Below, in pieces: positions 23,563 to 30,195 of a DNA stretch of 30,195 bases. The DNA is taken from positions 1 through 30,195 of the forward strand of contig DIFH01000008.1 in NCBI GenBank assembly GCA_002427615.1, read 5' to 3'. The translations under genes and the position numbers were made by a program. Numbering within the stretch: the first letter of the stretch is position 1; each line of letters opens with the position of its first letter. This DNA comes from Paludibacter sp. UBA5753. GTDB taxonomy: Bacteria > Bacteroidota > Bacteroidia > Bacteroidales > Paludibacteraceae. Below the pieces are notes generated by a model. It saw only the letters and a list, made by a program, of their open reading frames with translations. It had not been told where the DNA came from and made no database searches.

Positions 23563-24630
23563 TTAACTCGAAGACACTACTTTAATGTTCGTTTCATCCT
23601 TGCGGATATTTATAATCAATTCCTGCACCAATGCCGACAAACTTACCGATGCGCATCCAATACGCTCATCGGCAGCGCCATAATAAATAAACAAGGTGTT
23701 GCCAAACAAAGCCGTACCGGTGGGAAAAACCACATTGTTAATCTCACCTTTCCGCTCCCATAAAAACTCGGGCGAAAACAAAGGATATGGCAAACGTGAA
23801 ATTTCTTTCGAAGGATCATTTAAATCGAGCAATGCAGCACAAGCAGAATACACAAGGCCATGTTCGGTGGATTCAACGCCGTGATAAATGAGCAACCAAC
23901 CGTCCTTTGTTTCAATAGGCGGACAGCCGCTGCCAATATATTCGTATTCATGTTTATAAACAGGATCCATAACGATGTACTTATGAAAGTCAGCAAAATA
24001 GGCATTCCAGAATTCTTTGGTCAATTCATCTAAACTTGTTACCGACGCAATTTGAATTCCGGGTCGAATGCGGTGAAGAAAAACCAATTTGCCATCGATA
24101 CGACGTGGAAAGAAAACCACGTTTTTATCCCAAAGTAACATTTTTTTTTCAGGATCGGCGTCCTGATAATAGAACTTATGATTGCGGTAATAGTTTTCGT
24201 TCACATTGCCGGTTGACTCGGCCAAGAATACAAATTTAGAGTACGTAATAGGCGGAACAATAACACCGTGTTTCCTGAATTTTTTCAAATCTTTTGATGT
24301 AGCCAATGCGCCACGTGCATTGATACCATCGTAAACGGTATAAGTCATGTAATACAAGTCATCAATTTTCACAATCCGGGCATCTTCCACGCCATGTGAT
24401 TCATAATCAAATTCAGCCTCCATAATCGGTTTATCCCAACGCTCAGCAAGGTTTAGTGCCCCATCCAAGCGGGCATAGCCAATGCTGGAGAAATTCCCTT
24501 GCCGTACAGCTCTGTAATAAATATGAACGCTATCGCCGTCTTTTATGACCGCAGGATTCAACACGCCTGCGTTTTCAAATTCCAGGTTTCTTTTTTCTAA
24601 GATAATTCCTTCTTTTTTTACTTTTATCAT
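23563..24630 (-). CDS. GH130-family mannoside phosphorylase or hydrolase
   Basis: The 355-aa five-bladed beta-propeller protein has no signal peptide, so it works in the cytosol. Motifs fit GH130: NPAVIKDGD (about 25-33), IYYRA (37-41), the catalytic Asp in GVEDARI (80-86), a later IYHGV with the His that binds phosphate in phosphorylases, and YYGAADERIG near the C-terminus. Family members cleave beta-mannosides, mostly by phosphorolysis to mannose 1-phosphate. The YHG motif favours phosphorylase activity, but linkage cannot be told. It is upstream of and probably co-transcribed with the GT4 fusion gene. Confidence 0.85.
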   Translation of the reverse strand: MIKVKKEGIILEKRNLEFENAGVLNPAVIKDGDSVHIYYRAVRQGNFSSIGYARLDGALNLAERWDKPIMEAEFDYESHGVEDARIVKIDDLYYMTYTVYDGINARGALATSKDLKKFRKHGVIVPPITYSKFVFLAESTGNVNENYYRNHKFYYQDADPEKKMLLWDKNVVFFPRRIDGKLVFLHRIRPGIQIASVTSLDELTKEFWNAYFADFHKYIVMDPVYKHEYEYIGSGCPPIETKDGWLLIYHGVESTEHGLVYSACAALLDLNDPSKEISRLPYPLFSPEFLWERKGEINNVVFPTGTALFGNTLFIYYGAADERIGCASVSLSALVQELIINIRKDETNIKVVSSS

Positions 24631-24720
24631 GATGCTGATTATTTATGATGATTACCCCCAGCCACTGAAGGTGAGTTTAAATTACTTTCGTCTTGTATTT
24701 TTGGAGGCTGTATTGTCAAT

Positions 24721-24749
24721 CCGCCTGACCGCTCAAAGCGGTCGGGAGG
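24721..24749. repeat. GC-rich hairpin between GH130 and the coiled-coil gene
   Basis: CCTGACCGCT pairs with AGCGGTCGGG (one G-U pair) around a CAA loop. No T-run follows on either strand, so it is a weak terminator candidate for the minus-strand coiled-coil gene or a REP-like sequence. Confidence 0.4.
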
Positions 24750-24762
24750 TTAGGGATAGTTC

Positions 24763-25209
24763 CTACTTTTTAAGACTTTCTACAAAATCTGTTATTGATT
24801 TTTCAAGGTTTTTTAAATCATCCATAAATTCATGTTTAAACGAATCCCATTTATCTTCACCTTCTTCTTTATATTCGTCCAGTTTAGCCATTAATGCTAT
24901 CTTGGTTTTCTCCAGCTTATCCACTTGATACTGGTATATTGTTCCAATTTCATCATTTGCCGTTGTTATTTTCTTTTTATAATCAGCAATTTTCTGTTCC
25001 GTTTCGTTCAATTTTAGAACAGCTTCAGTTTTGAAATCCTCGACTGTTTTCTCAAAAACTTCACTGAAATTATCTTTGGCTGCCATAACATTTGCTTTGG
25101 CCTCCTTTAAATTTGCCCTGCCGGCTTTTGCTTTCGACGCGGCGGTTGTTTTTGCATCTCCTGTAAATCCGGTTACAGTGAGGTGATTTGTTTCTGTTCT
25201 TAATGTCAT
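24763..25209 (-). CDS. sll1863-like coiled-coil stress protein
   Basis: The 148-aa protein is soluble with no signal peptide. After about 20 residues it is a nearly unbroken amphipathic helix: an Ala/Lys-rich segment (SKAKAGRANLKEAKANVMAAKDN), then heptad-like Glu/Lys/Leu repeats to ESLKK. It resembles the small 'sll1863 family stress response' proteins, whose molecular role is not established. It lies 27 bp downstream of the His-rich lipoprotein and was probably transcribed with it. Confidence 0.65.
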   Translation of the reverse strand: MTLRTETNHLTVTGFTGDAKTTAASKAKAGRANLKEAKANVMAAKDNFSEVFEKTVEDFKTEAVLKLNETEQKIADYKKKITTANDEIGTIYQYQVDKLEKTKIALMAKLDEYKEEGEDKWDSFKHEFMDDLKNLEKSITDFVESLKK

Positions 25210-25236
25210 GGTTTTAGTTTTTTAAAATTGTTACTT

Positions 25237-25482
25237 TTACTTTTTTGCATCCCATCTATTTTTATCGCTACTTTTGCCTTTCACCTTTTTATAGTGAGTA
25301 GATTGTTGATGCCTATGATTATCCTGTTCAATTATATAAACATTGTGGTCGCGATGGTCATTGTTTTTGTACCAACCCCGATGTCTTCCATGATCCTCGT
25401 GGTGTCTGACAGCACACGAAGTCATACTGACGATAAGCATTGAAAGAAATAGAAATGTTATAATGATTTTTAGCTTTTTCAT
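25237..25482 (-). CDS. Small His-rich lipoprotein
   Basis: The 81-aa protein has a lipoprotein signal peptide with the acylated Cys at about residue 23 (VSMTSC). The mature part has about 12 His among ~58 residues (RHHEDHGRHRG, NDHRDHN, DNHRHQQSTHY), suggesting metal binding or pH-dependent charge. No family is recognised. A CACCTTTG box at 25506-25499 on the minus strand, one base off TAnnTTTG, may be its promoter. Confidence 0.65.
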   Translation of the reverse strand: MKKLKIIITFLFLSMLIVSMTSCAVRHHEDHGRHRGWYKNNDHRDHNVYIIEQDNHRHQQSTHYKKVKGKSSDKNRWDAKK

Positions 25483-25509
25483 GATAAATATTTTTATACA
25501 AAGGTGGGG

Positions 25510-26020
25510 AAATCGAAAGCAAAACCATTACACTATAATAAAAGAATCTTACATATATCACAGATTTTCGTCGTTAAATGCCAGCCTTAGGGATCGTAAC
25601 AAATACTATAACCACCATTGTACAATTTCCAATCTGTCAACGTAAAATGAGAGTATATGTTGCGATATAGGACATTTCGCAGTAACTCTTTTTGTTCCTA
25701 ATTCTGATTTATTCCCTGATTCTTTGGTTTGTTCTTTGAATTTGACAATAAAATGTTTAGTCTATCTGGAATGTATAAAGGAAAGGATACAAAAAAGAAT
25801 GTTCTGCTGTTGATTTACCAATCAGGGCTTACACATTATTTTCGTCTTTGATATCTGCAAGTCATCAGATGACTAATTCAAGTTCTGCAATTTACTAAAA
25901 GAAAACAAAAATAAGCCATCCTATGACTATCAAATACTTAACATTCAGTGTAGATTTATGCCAGTATAAAAACATAAACGAAAAGAACATTCTGGTTTAA
26001 AAATCGTTTTGAAAGAACAA
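25510..26020. other. Intergenic gap without a recognisable gene
   Basis: About 500 bp of AT-rich DNA lie between the His-rich lipoprotein and the rhodanese promoter. Only very short frames (about 30 codons or fewer) with no start signals and a small inverted repeat (GTCATC/GATGAC near 25861) were seen. No tRNA or structured RNA was recognised. Confidence 0.5.
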
Positions 26021-26022
26021 TA

Positions 26023-26051
26023 TTGCCTGCCACGCAAATATCTTACCTTTG
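26023..26051 (+). promoter_or_regulatory. Promoter of the rhodanese gene
   Basis: TTG (26023-26025), 18-bp spacer and TACCTTTG (26044-26051) fit the Bacteroidota consensus, 30 bp before the ATG. Confidence 0.65.
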
Positions 26052-26081
26052 CAATTTAAAACAGGCTAAAACTATTTTGAA

Positions 26082-26444
26082 ATGAAAACTATTTTAAGAT
26101 TAACCGTTATGTTGAGCATAGTTTACTCGCTTCCAATGTTTTCGCAATCGAATCGGAATATCGAAAGTCTATCGGCACAGGAATTTAAAAAAACAATCGA
26201 AACGGGAAAAGTTATACTGATCGATGTCAGAACAACACAGGAATATGCTCAGGGACATATCGATAAGGCAATTAATATCAGTGCAGGCGATCCCGAGTTT
26301 GTGGCTAAAGTAAAAAAACTAAATGGAAAATCTTTGGCGCTTTACTGTCGTAGCGGAAGACGGAGTAAGTCTGCAATTTCGATGTTAAATAATTTAAAAG
26401 TCAAAATATATGAACTCAATGGAGGAATCATTGACTGGCAATAA
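26082..26444 (+). CDS. Secreted single-domain rhodanese
   Basis: The 120-aa protein has a signal peptide (hydrophobic residues 5-19, cleavage near MFSQS, about residue 21) and one rhodanese domain: VILIDVRTTQEYAQGHIDKAINI (about 44-66) and the active loop CRSGRRS with catalytic Cys89. These periplasmic enzymes carry persulfide sulfur from thiosulfate or other donors; the physiological partner is unknown. It ends about 100 bp before the RelA/SpoT start, and that gene has its own promoter. Confidence 0.88.
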   Translation: MKTILRLTVMLSIVYSLPMFSQSNRNIESLSAQEFKKTIETGKVILIDVRTTQEYAQGHIDKAINISAGDPEFVAKVKKLNGKSLALYCRSGRRSKSAISMLNNLKVKIYELNGGIIDWQ

Positions 26445-26521
26445 GCCGGATTTCCTTTAAAAAATTGAGTGAAAAAACCTTTTTAGATTTTTCAGCCTCA
26501 AGGGAGTTTAAAATAAATGTG

Positions 26522-26529
26522 TATTTTTG
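26522..26529 (+). promoter_or_regulatory. -7 box of the RelA/SpoT gene
   Basis: TATTTTTG matches TAnnTTTG and lies 19 bp before the ATG at 26549. This rules out the longer frame opening at 26465. Confidence 0.5.
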
Positions 26530-26548
26530 CAAAAGAGAAAAAAAGTAT

Positions 26549-28798
26549 ATGTTGCTGAAAGAAGAACTTCCACTATTGACCGAAGAAGAACAGATTCAAA
26601 ATGAATTTGAGTCTTTACTTGAGGATTACCGGCATACCAATCACCGCCAGAAGATTGAGCTGATAACCAAGGCTTTTATTTTTGCCAATACAGCCCACAA
26701 AGGAATTAAACGCCGTTCGGGCGAGCCGTATATTATGCATCCATTAGCTGTGGCTCGCATTGTCGTACGCGAAATCGGCCTGGGTTCCACATCAATATGC
26801 TCGGCATTACTACATGATGTTGTTGAAGATACGGATTATACCGTTGAAGATATTGAAAATCTTTTCGGAACAAAAATTGCACAAATTGTGGATGGTTTGA
26901 CAAAAATATCCGGTGGCGTGTTTAACGAAATCGCATCGGAACAAGCAGAAAACTTTCGCAAATTATTGCTTACCATGTCTGATGACATTCGCGTAATTTT
27001 GATAAAAATTGCCGACCGCCTTCACAATATGCGGACTTTGGGTTCGATGCCTCCTGCCAAACAATACAAAATTGCCGGTGAAACTAACTACATTTACGCC
27101 CCACTCGCCCACCGGCTTGGGCTTTTTCGTATAAAAAACGAACTCGAAAACCTCAGCTTTAAATACGAACATCCCGAAACTTATTACCAGATTGAGAAAA
27201 AACTTGCTGTCGACGAAGAAGCGCGTAATCTGTTTTTCAAAGAATTCTCGGCTCCCATCAGGCGAAAGCTTGGCGAAATGGGATATGAATTTTTCCTGAA
27301 AGAACGTATAAAATCGATATATTCTATCTGGAATAAAATGTCTACCCGTAACATTCCTTTCGAAGAAGTGTACGACATCCTGGCTTTACGCATCGTTTTC
27401 AAGCCAAAACCTGGAATGAGCGAGAAAGACCAATGTTGGATGTTATATTCTTCATTAACTGAGATTTACAAACCGCATCCTGAACGTATCCGCGACTGGG
27501 TAAGCAATCCGAAAGCAAACGGTTACGAAGCTTTACACGTAACGGTAATGGGTCCGCACGGGAGATGGGTAGAAATACAAATCCGGAGCGAGCGCATGAA
27601 TGACATTGCCGAAAAAGGACTGGCGGCACATTGGAAATACAAATCGGGCGAAGCCGATGAATCCGAGCTTGACAAATGGATGAAAACCATCAAGGAACTG
27701 CTTGAAAATCCTGAACCGAATGCTATCGATTTTATGGATACATTCAAATTGAACCTTTTCGCATCCGAAATTTTTGTTTTTACACCGAAAGGTGAAATCA
27801 AAACCCTTGCATCCGGTTCTACAGCCCTCGACTTTGCTTTCGATCTTCACTCTGACCTCGGAATGAGATGTATCGGCGCCAAGGTAAATCACAAATTAGT
27901 TCCGCTAAGTTACAAACTCAATTCCGGCGATCAGGTCGAAATCCTGACCTCAAAAAAACAAAGTCCGCAACCAGAATGGCTCGACTACGTTACTACTGCG
28001 CGCGCCAAAGCAAAGCTCCGCGCACATTTCAAACGGGAAGAAAAATCGTTGATGATCGACGGTCAAAAGAAAATTGAAGATGCTCTTGCCGCTATCAACC
28101 TGAAACCCGAGAATGAAATAATGGTTAGAATTATGAACCATTATAAATTCAGTCAGAAAAATGCCTTGTTTTTACAAGCCGGCAAAGGATTATTGAACCT
28201 TGAAGATATAAGTAAAGTAATTTTCAAAACAAAAAATCAAAATGTTTTTGTAAAATATCTAAGGATGCCATTCGTCGGTTCAACCGATAACAAGCAAACT
28301 AAAAACGAACCCGTTGAATTAGTTCCTTCAACTAAGGTAGACCGAAAGAAAACTTTTATCCTTTCGGAAGAGAATGCCGGAATAACCTACAAATTTGCCG
28401 AATGCTGCCATCCAATTCCGGGCGACGATGTGTTGGGATATGTAGATGATTCGGAAATGGTAATTATCCATAAACGCCAATGTCCGACAACTGCTAAATT
28501 AAAATCCAACTATGGCGAAAGACTTGTTTCGGCTCAATGGATAACACACAAAGCGCTCTCATTTGTCGAAATACTCGAAATTAAAGGAATAGATAAAAAA
28601 GGGGTAATGATTGAAATACTGAAAGTTATCACGGAAAGATATGGTGGTAATATCAGTAAAATTAATATTGAAACTGATGCAGGTATCTTCGTAGGACGTT
28701 TCCATATTTATGTTCACGATACGGAAGATATCGAAACCTTATGCAAAAATATAATTAAAATCAAAGAAGTGAATTCGGTGCAAAGAGTACAGGAATAG
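26549..28798 (+). CDS. Bifunctional RelA/SpoT (p)ppGpp synthetase/hydrolase
   Basis: The 749-aa cytosolic enzyme makes and breaks (p)ppGpp. The hydrolase domain has His64, LLHDVVEDT (HD at 89-90, ED at 93-94) and IADRLHNMRT (Asp156), so hydrolysis looks intact. The synthetase domain has RIRDWVSNPKANGYEALH (about 313-330) and VEIQIRSERM (about 341-350), the usual GTP/ATP site motifs. Then come TGS (about 406-470), the helical and CCHPIPGD zinc-finger regions (619 on; HKRQCP at 641) and a C-terminal ACT domain (about 672-749). The full set of domains argues for a long bifunctional Rel. The start at 26549 follows from the promoter. Confidence 0.93.
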   Translation: MLLKEELPLLTEEEQIQNEFESLLEDYRHTNHRQKIELITKAFIFANTAHKGIKRRSGEPYIMHPLAVARIVVREIGLGSTSICSALLHDVVEDTDYTVEDIENLFGTKIAQIVDGLTKISGGVFNEIASEQAENFRKLLLTMSDDIRVILIKIADRLHNMRTLGSMPPAKQYKIAGETNYIYAPLAHRLGLFRIKNELENLSFKYEHPETYYQIEKKLAVDEEARNLFFKEFSAPIRRKLGEMGYEFFLKERIKSIYSIWNKMSTRNIPFEEVYDILALRIVFKPKPGMSEKDQCWMLYSSLTEIYKPHPERIRDWVSNPKANGYEALHVTVMGPHGRWVEIQIRSERMNDIAEKGLAAHWKYKSGEADESELDKWMKTIKELLENPEPNAIDFMDTFKLNLFASEIFVFTPKGEIKTLASGSTALDFAFDLHSDLGMRCIGAKVNHKLVPLSYKLNSGDQVEILTSKKQSPQPEWLDYVTTARAKAKLRAHFKREEKSLMIDGQKKIEDALAAINLKPENEIMVRIMNHYKFSQKNALFLQAGKGLLNLEDISKVIFKTKNQNVFVKYLRMPFVGSTDNKQTKNEPVELVPSTKVDRKKTFILSEENAGITYKFAECCHPIPGDDVLGYVDDSEMVIIHKRQCPTTAKLKSNYGERLVSAQWITHKALSFVEILEIKGIDKKGVMIEILKVITERYGGNISKINIETDAGIFVGRFHIYVHDTEDIETLCKNIIKIKEVNSVQRVQE

Positions 28799-28809
28799 TT
28801 GAATCCGAT

Positions 28810-28859
28810 AAAAAAACAAAAGCGGAACAGGTCATTAACTGCTTCGCTTTTGTTTTTTT
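28810..28859. terminator. Strong bidirectional terminator between RelA/SpoT and galM
   Basis: Arms of 21 nt (28810-28830 and 28839-28859) with an 8-nt loop pair almost completely (one mismatch, one G-U). The outer A7/T7 tracts supply the U-run in both directions for the convergent genes. Confidence 0.9.
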
Positions 28860-28877
28860 AACGGAACGCTATAACAT

Positions 28878-29918
28878 TTATTCCGCCGAAAATTTATACA
28901 CGCACCATTCGTCGTATTTCTGACCCGGACGCAACACAGGACTGGGGAAGAAAGGAATGTTTGGCGAGTTTGGGAAACCTTGTGTTTCGAGGCAAATAGC
29001 ATCCTGGCGATCGTAGATTTTACCACCCTTTCCGGCAACTTTATCAATCCAGTTTCCAGTATAAACCTGCATGCCCGGTTGTGTGGTCAACACTTCCATT
29101 TTACGTCCGCTTACCGGTTCGTAAACCATTCCGGCCAATACACAATCGCCTGCTTGCTCTTTGCGTAGGCACCAGTTATTGTCGATTCCCCAACCTGGCG
29201 CATACACTTCGTCGTCGATGCGTTCGCCGACAACTGTCGGTTGACGAAAGTCGAACGGAGTTCCAACTACAGGGCGGATTTCACCGGTGAGAGCAAACGA
29301 TTCATCCAAAACGGTATAAAAATCGGCATTGATTTGCAACACATGATTTTTGATGGTTCCGTTTCCGGCGCCTTTCAGGTTGAAGTACGAGTGATTGGTC
29401 AATCCAATGACGGTTGCTTTATCGGTTGTGGCTTCGTAATGTATTTTCACTTCGTTATCGTCGGTCAGGCTGTAAGTAACCGTAACCGTCAGGTTGCCGG
29501 GATAACCTTCATCGCCATCGGGAGAGAAAAGTTCCAACACCAATTCTGTTTCCGAAGCTGATTTCACAGTCCACACTTTTTCATTGAATCCATGAACTCC
29601 GCCGTGAAGGGAGTTGGTACCGTTGTTGATCGGCAAGGTATATTCCACACCGTCGATGCTGAATTTACCATCCTTGATACGGTTGGCAAAGCGTCCGCAA
29701 ACAGCGCCGAAGTATATCTCTTTTTCAATCATTTCTTCAAATGTATCGAAACCGAGCACCACATCGTCGAACCGGCCGTTTTTATCGGGAGCATACAGGC
29801 GAACTATTTTAGCGCCATAGTTGGTAATATCCACCGACATGCCGTTTTTGTTAAACAAGGTGTAAAGCGATACCGGCTTCCCATCGAGTTCTATTTGTAA
29901 TTCTTTAGCTGTTTTCAT
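28878..29918 (-). CDS. galM: Galactose mutarotase (aldose 1-epimerase)
   Basis: The 346-aa protein interconverts alpha and beta galactose, supplying galactokinase. Catalytic residues of the family are visible: His105 in NSLHGGVHG, His176 in GLTNHSYFNL and Glu311 in CLETQGFPNSPN. There is no signal peptide. The ATG at 29918 is preferred to a TTG at 29942. An element copy starts 44 bp upstream and probably contains or displaces the native promoter; no good TAnnTTTG box was found in the 43 bp left. galK is about 21 kb away. Confidence 0.94.
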   Translation of the reverse strand: MKTAKELQIELDGKPVSLYTLFNKNGMSVDITNYGAKIVRLYAPDKNGRFDDVVLGFDTFEEMIEKEIYFGAVCGRFANRIKDGKFSIDGVEYTLPINNGTNSLHGGVHGFNEKVWTVKSASETELVLELFSPDGDEGYPGNLTVTVTYSLTDDNEVKIHYEATTDKATVIGLTNHSYFNLKGAGNGTIKNHVLQINADFYTVLDESFALTGEIRPVVGTPFDFRQPTVVGERIDDEVYAPGWGIDNNWCLRKEQAGDCVLAGMVYEPVSGRKMEVLTTQPGMQVYTGNWIDKVAGKGGKIYDRQDAICLETQGFPNSPNIPFFPSPVLRPGQKYDEWCVYKFSAE

Positions 29919-29961
29919 TTTTAATATTTTAATTTGGCACAAAAGGTGTTTGATGTTTAAA

Positions 29962-30182
29962 GTAACTACCCTGCACCCTTTATTTTTATATCCTTTTGAT
30001 TTTCAGTTCGACTTTGTCGAACTGAAAATCAAAAGGATGGGGATTGTTTCATTTTCCCCCAGTTGCGCTTCGCTTACTGGGGGTTATTCATATATAGCCC
30101 CGTCGGGGCAAAGAGTTTAAATACATTACAATCAACTAAATGGCTGATTATTATCAAATTTTTTAGGGCGCTGAGTAGTTAC
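29962..30182 (-). repeat. MITE-like hairpin element, copy 3 (inverted)
   Basis: The 221-bp element is in the opposite orientation to copies 1 and 2. Its ends are GTAACTACCCTGCACCCT (29962-29979) and AGGGCGCTGAGTAGTTAC (30165-30182). It has the same three hairpins, including a perfect 21-bp stem with loop TTT (around 29992-30036). No target-site duplication is evident and there is no open reading frame. Confidence 0.85.
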
Positions 30183-30195
30183 CTTTATTCAAATT

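Noticed and set aside
26465..26548. 28-residue N-terminal extension of the RelA/SpoT protein
   Set aside because: A TATTTTTG promoter box lies inside it and the extension does not look like part of the family; the ATG at 26549 fits.

Overview
The window comes from a member of the Bacteroidota, probably Bacteroidia. Promoters carry the phylum's -7 box (TAnnTTTG) with little or no Shine-Dalgarno sequence. Proteins have Bacteroidota hallmarks: a TonB-dependent receptor with an N-terminal carboxypeptidase-regulatory domain, lipoproteins with SC lipoboxes, one long RelA/SpoT enzyme and a short pyruvoyl-type Psd. No rRNA, tRNA, CRISPR array or intact transposase gene was seen.

Layout. 0.08-6.6 kb is housekeeping: purB and an MsbA-like ABC exporter (minus), divergent from psd, a MazG-like pyrophosphohydrolase and deoC (plus), then a trans-polyprenyl diphosphate synthase (minus). 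galK is at 7.0-8.2 kb and galM at 28.9-29.9 kb. A 221-223 bp MITE-like element lies just downstream of galK and, inverted, just upstream of galM; the end of a third copy opens the window. 8.5-10 kb holds a small secreted Spy-like protein and a PHP phosphoesterase.

10.1-20.5 kb is the most interesting part and looks like a phosphate-starvation (Pho) island. A PhoB/PhoR-like two-component system sits in the middle. On the left, reading inward, are a beta-helix lipoprotein, a MORN-repeat protein and a small secreted protein. On the right, also reading inward, are a TonB-dependent receptor, a PlcP-like metallophosphoesterase and an MGDG-synthase/MurG-like glycosyltransferase. Four promoters here (lipoprotein, small secreted protein, response regulator, receptor) carry 11-bp-period direct repeats around TTGTCAT/TTGTAAC, resembling the enterobacterial Pho box, and lack a good -33 box. 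The inferred model: phosphate limitation activates the two-component system, which induces an outer-membrane uptake pair and a phospholipid-to-glycolipid remodelling pair.

21.1-25.5 kb (minus) has a GT4 glycosyltransferase fused to an alpha-helical C-terminal domain, a GH130 enzyme, an sll1863-like coiled-coil stress protein and a His-rich lipoprotein. 26.1-28.8 kb (plus) has a secreted rhodanese and the RelA/SpoT (p)ppGpp enzyme, which converges on galM through a long bidirectional terminator.

The element copies flanking 8.4-30.0 kb are inverted. Flipping the DNA between them would place galM directly downstream of galK on the same strand, so the middle of the window may be an inverted segment.
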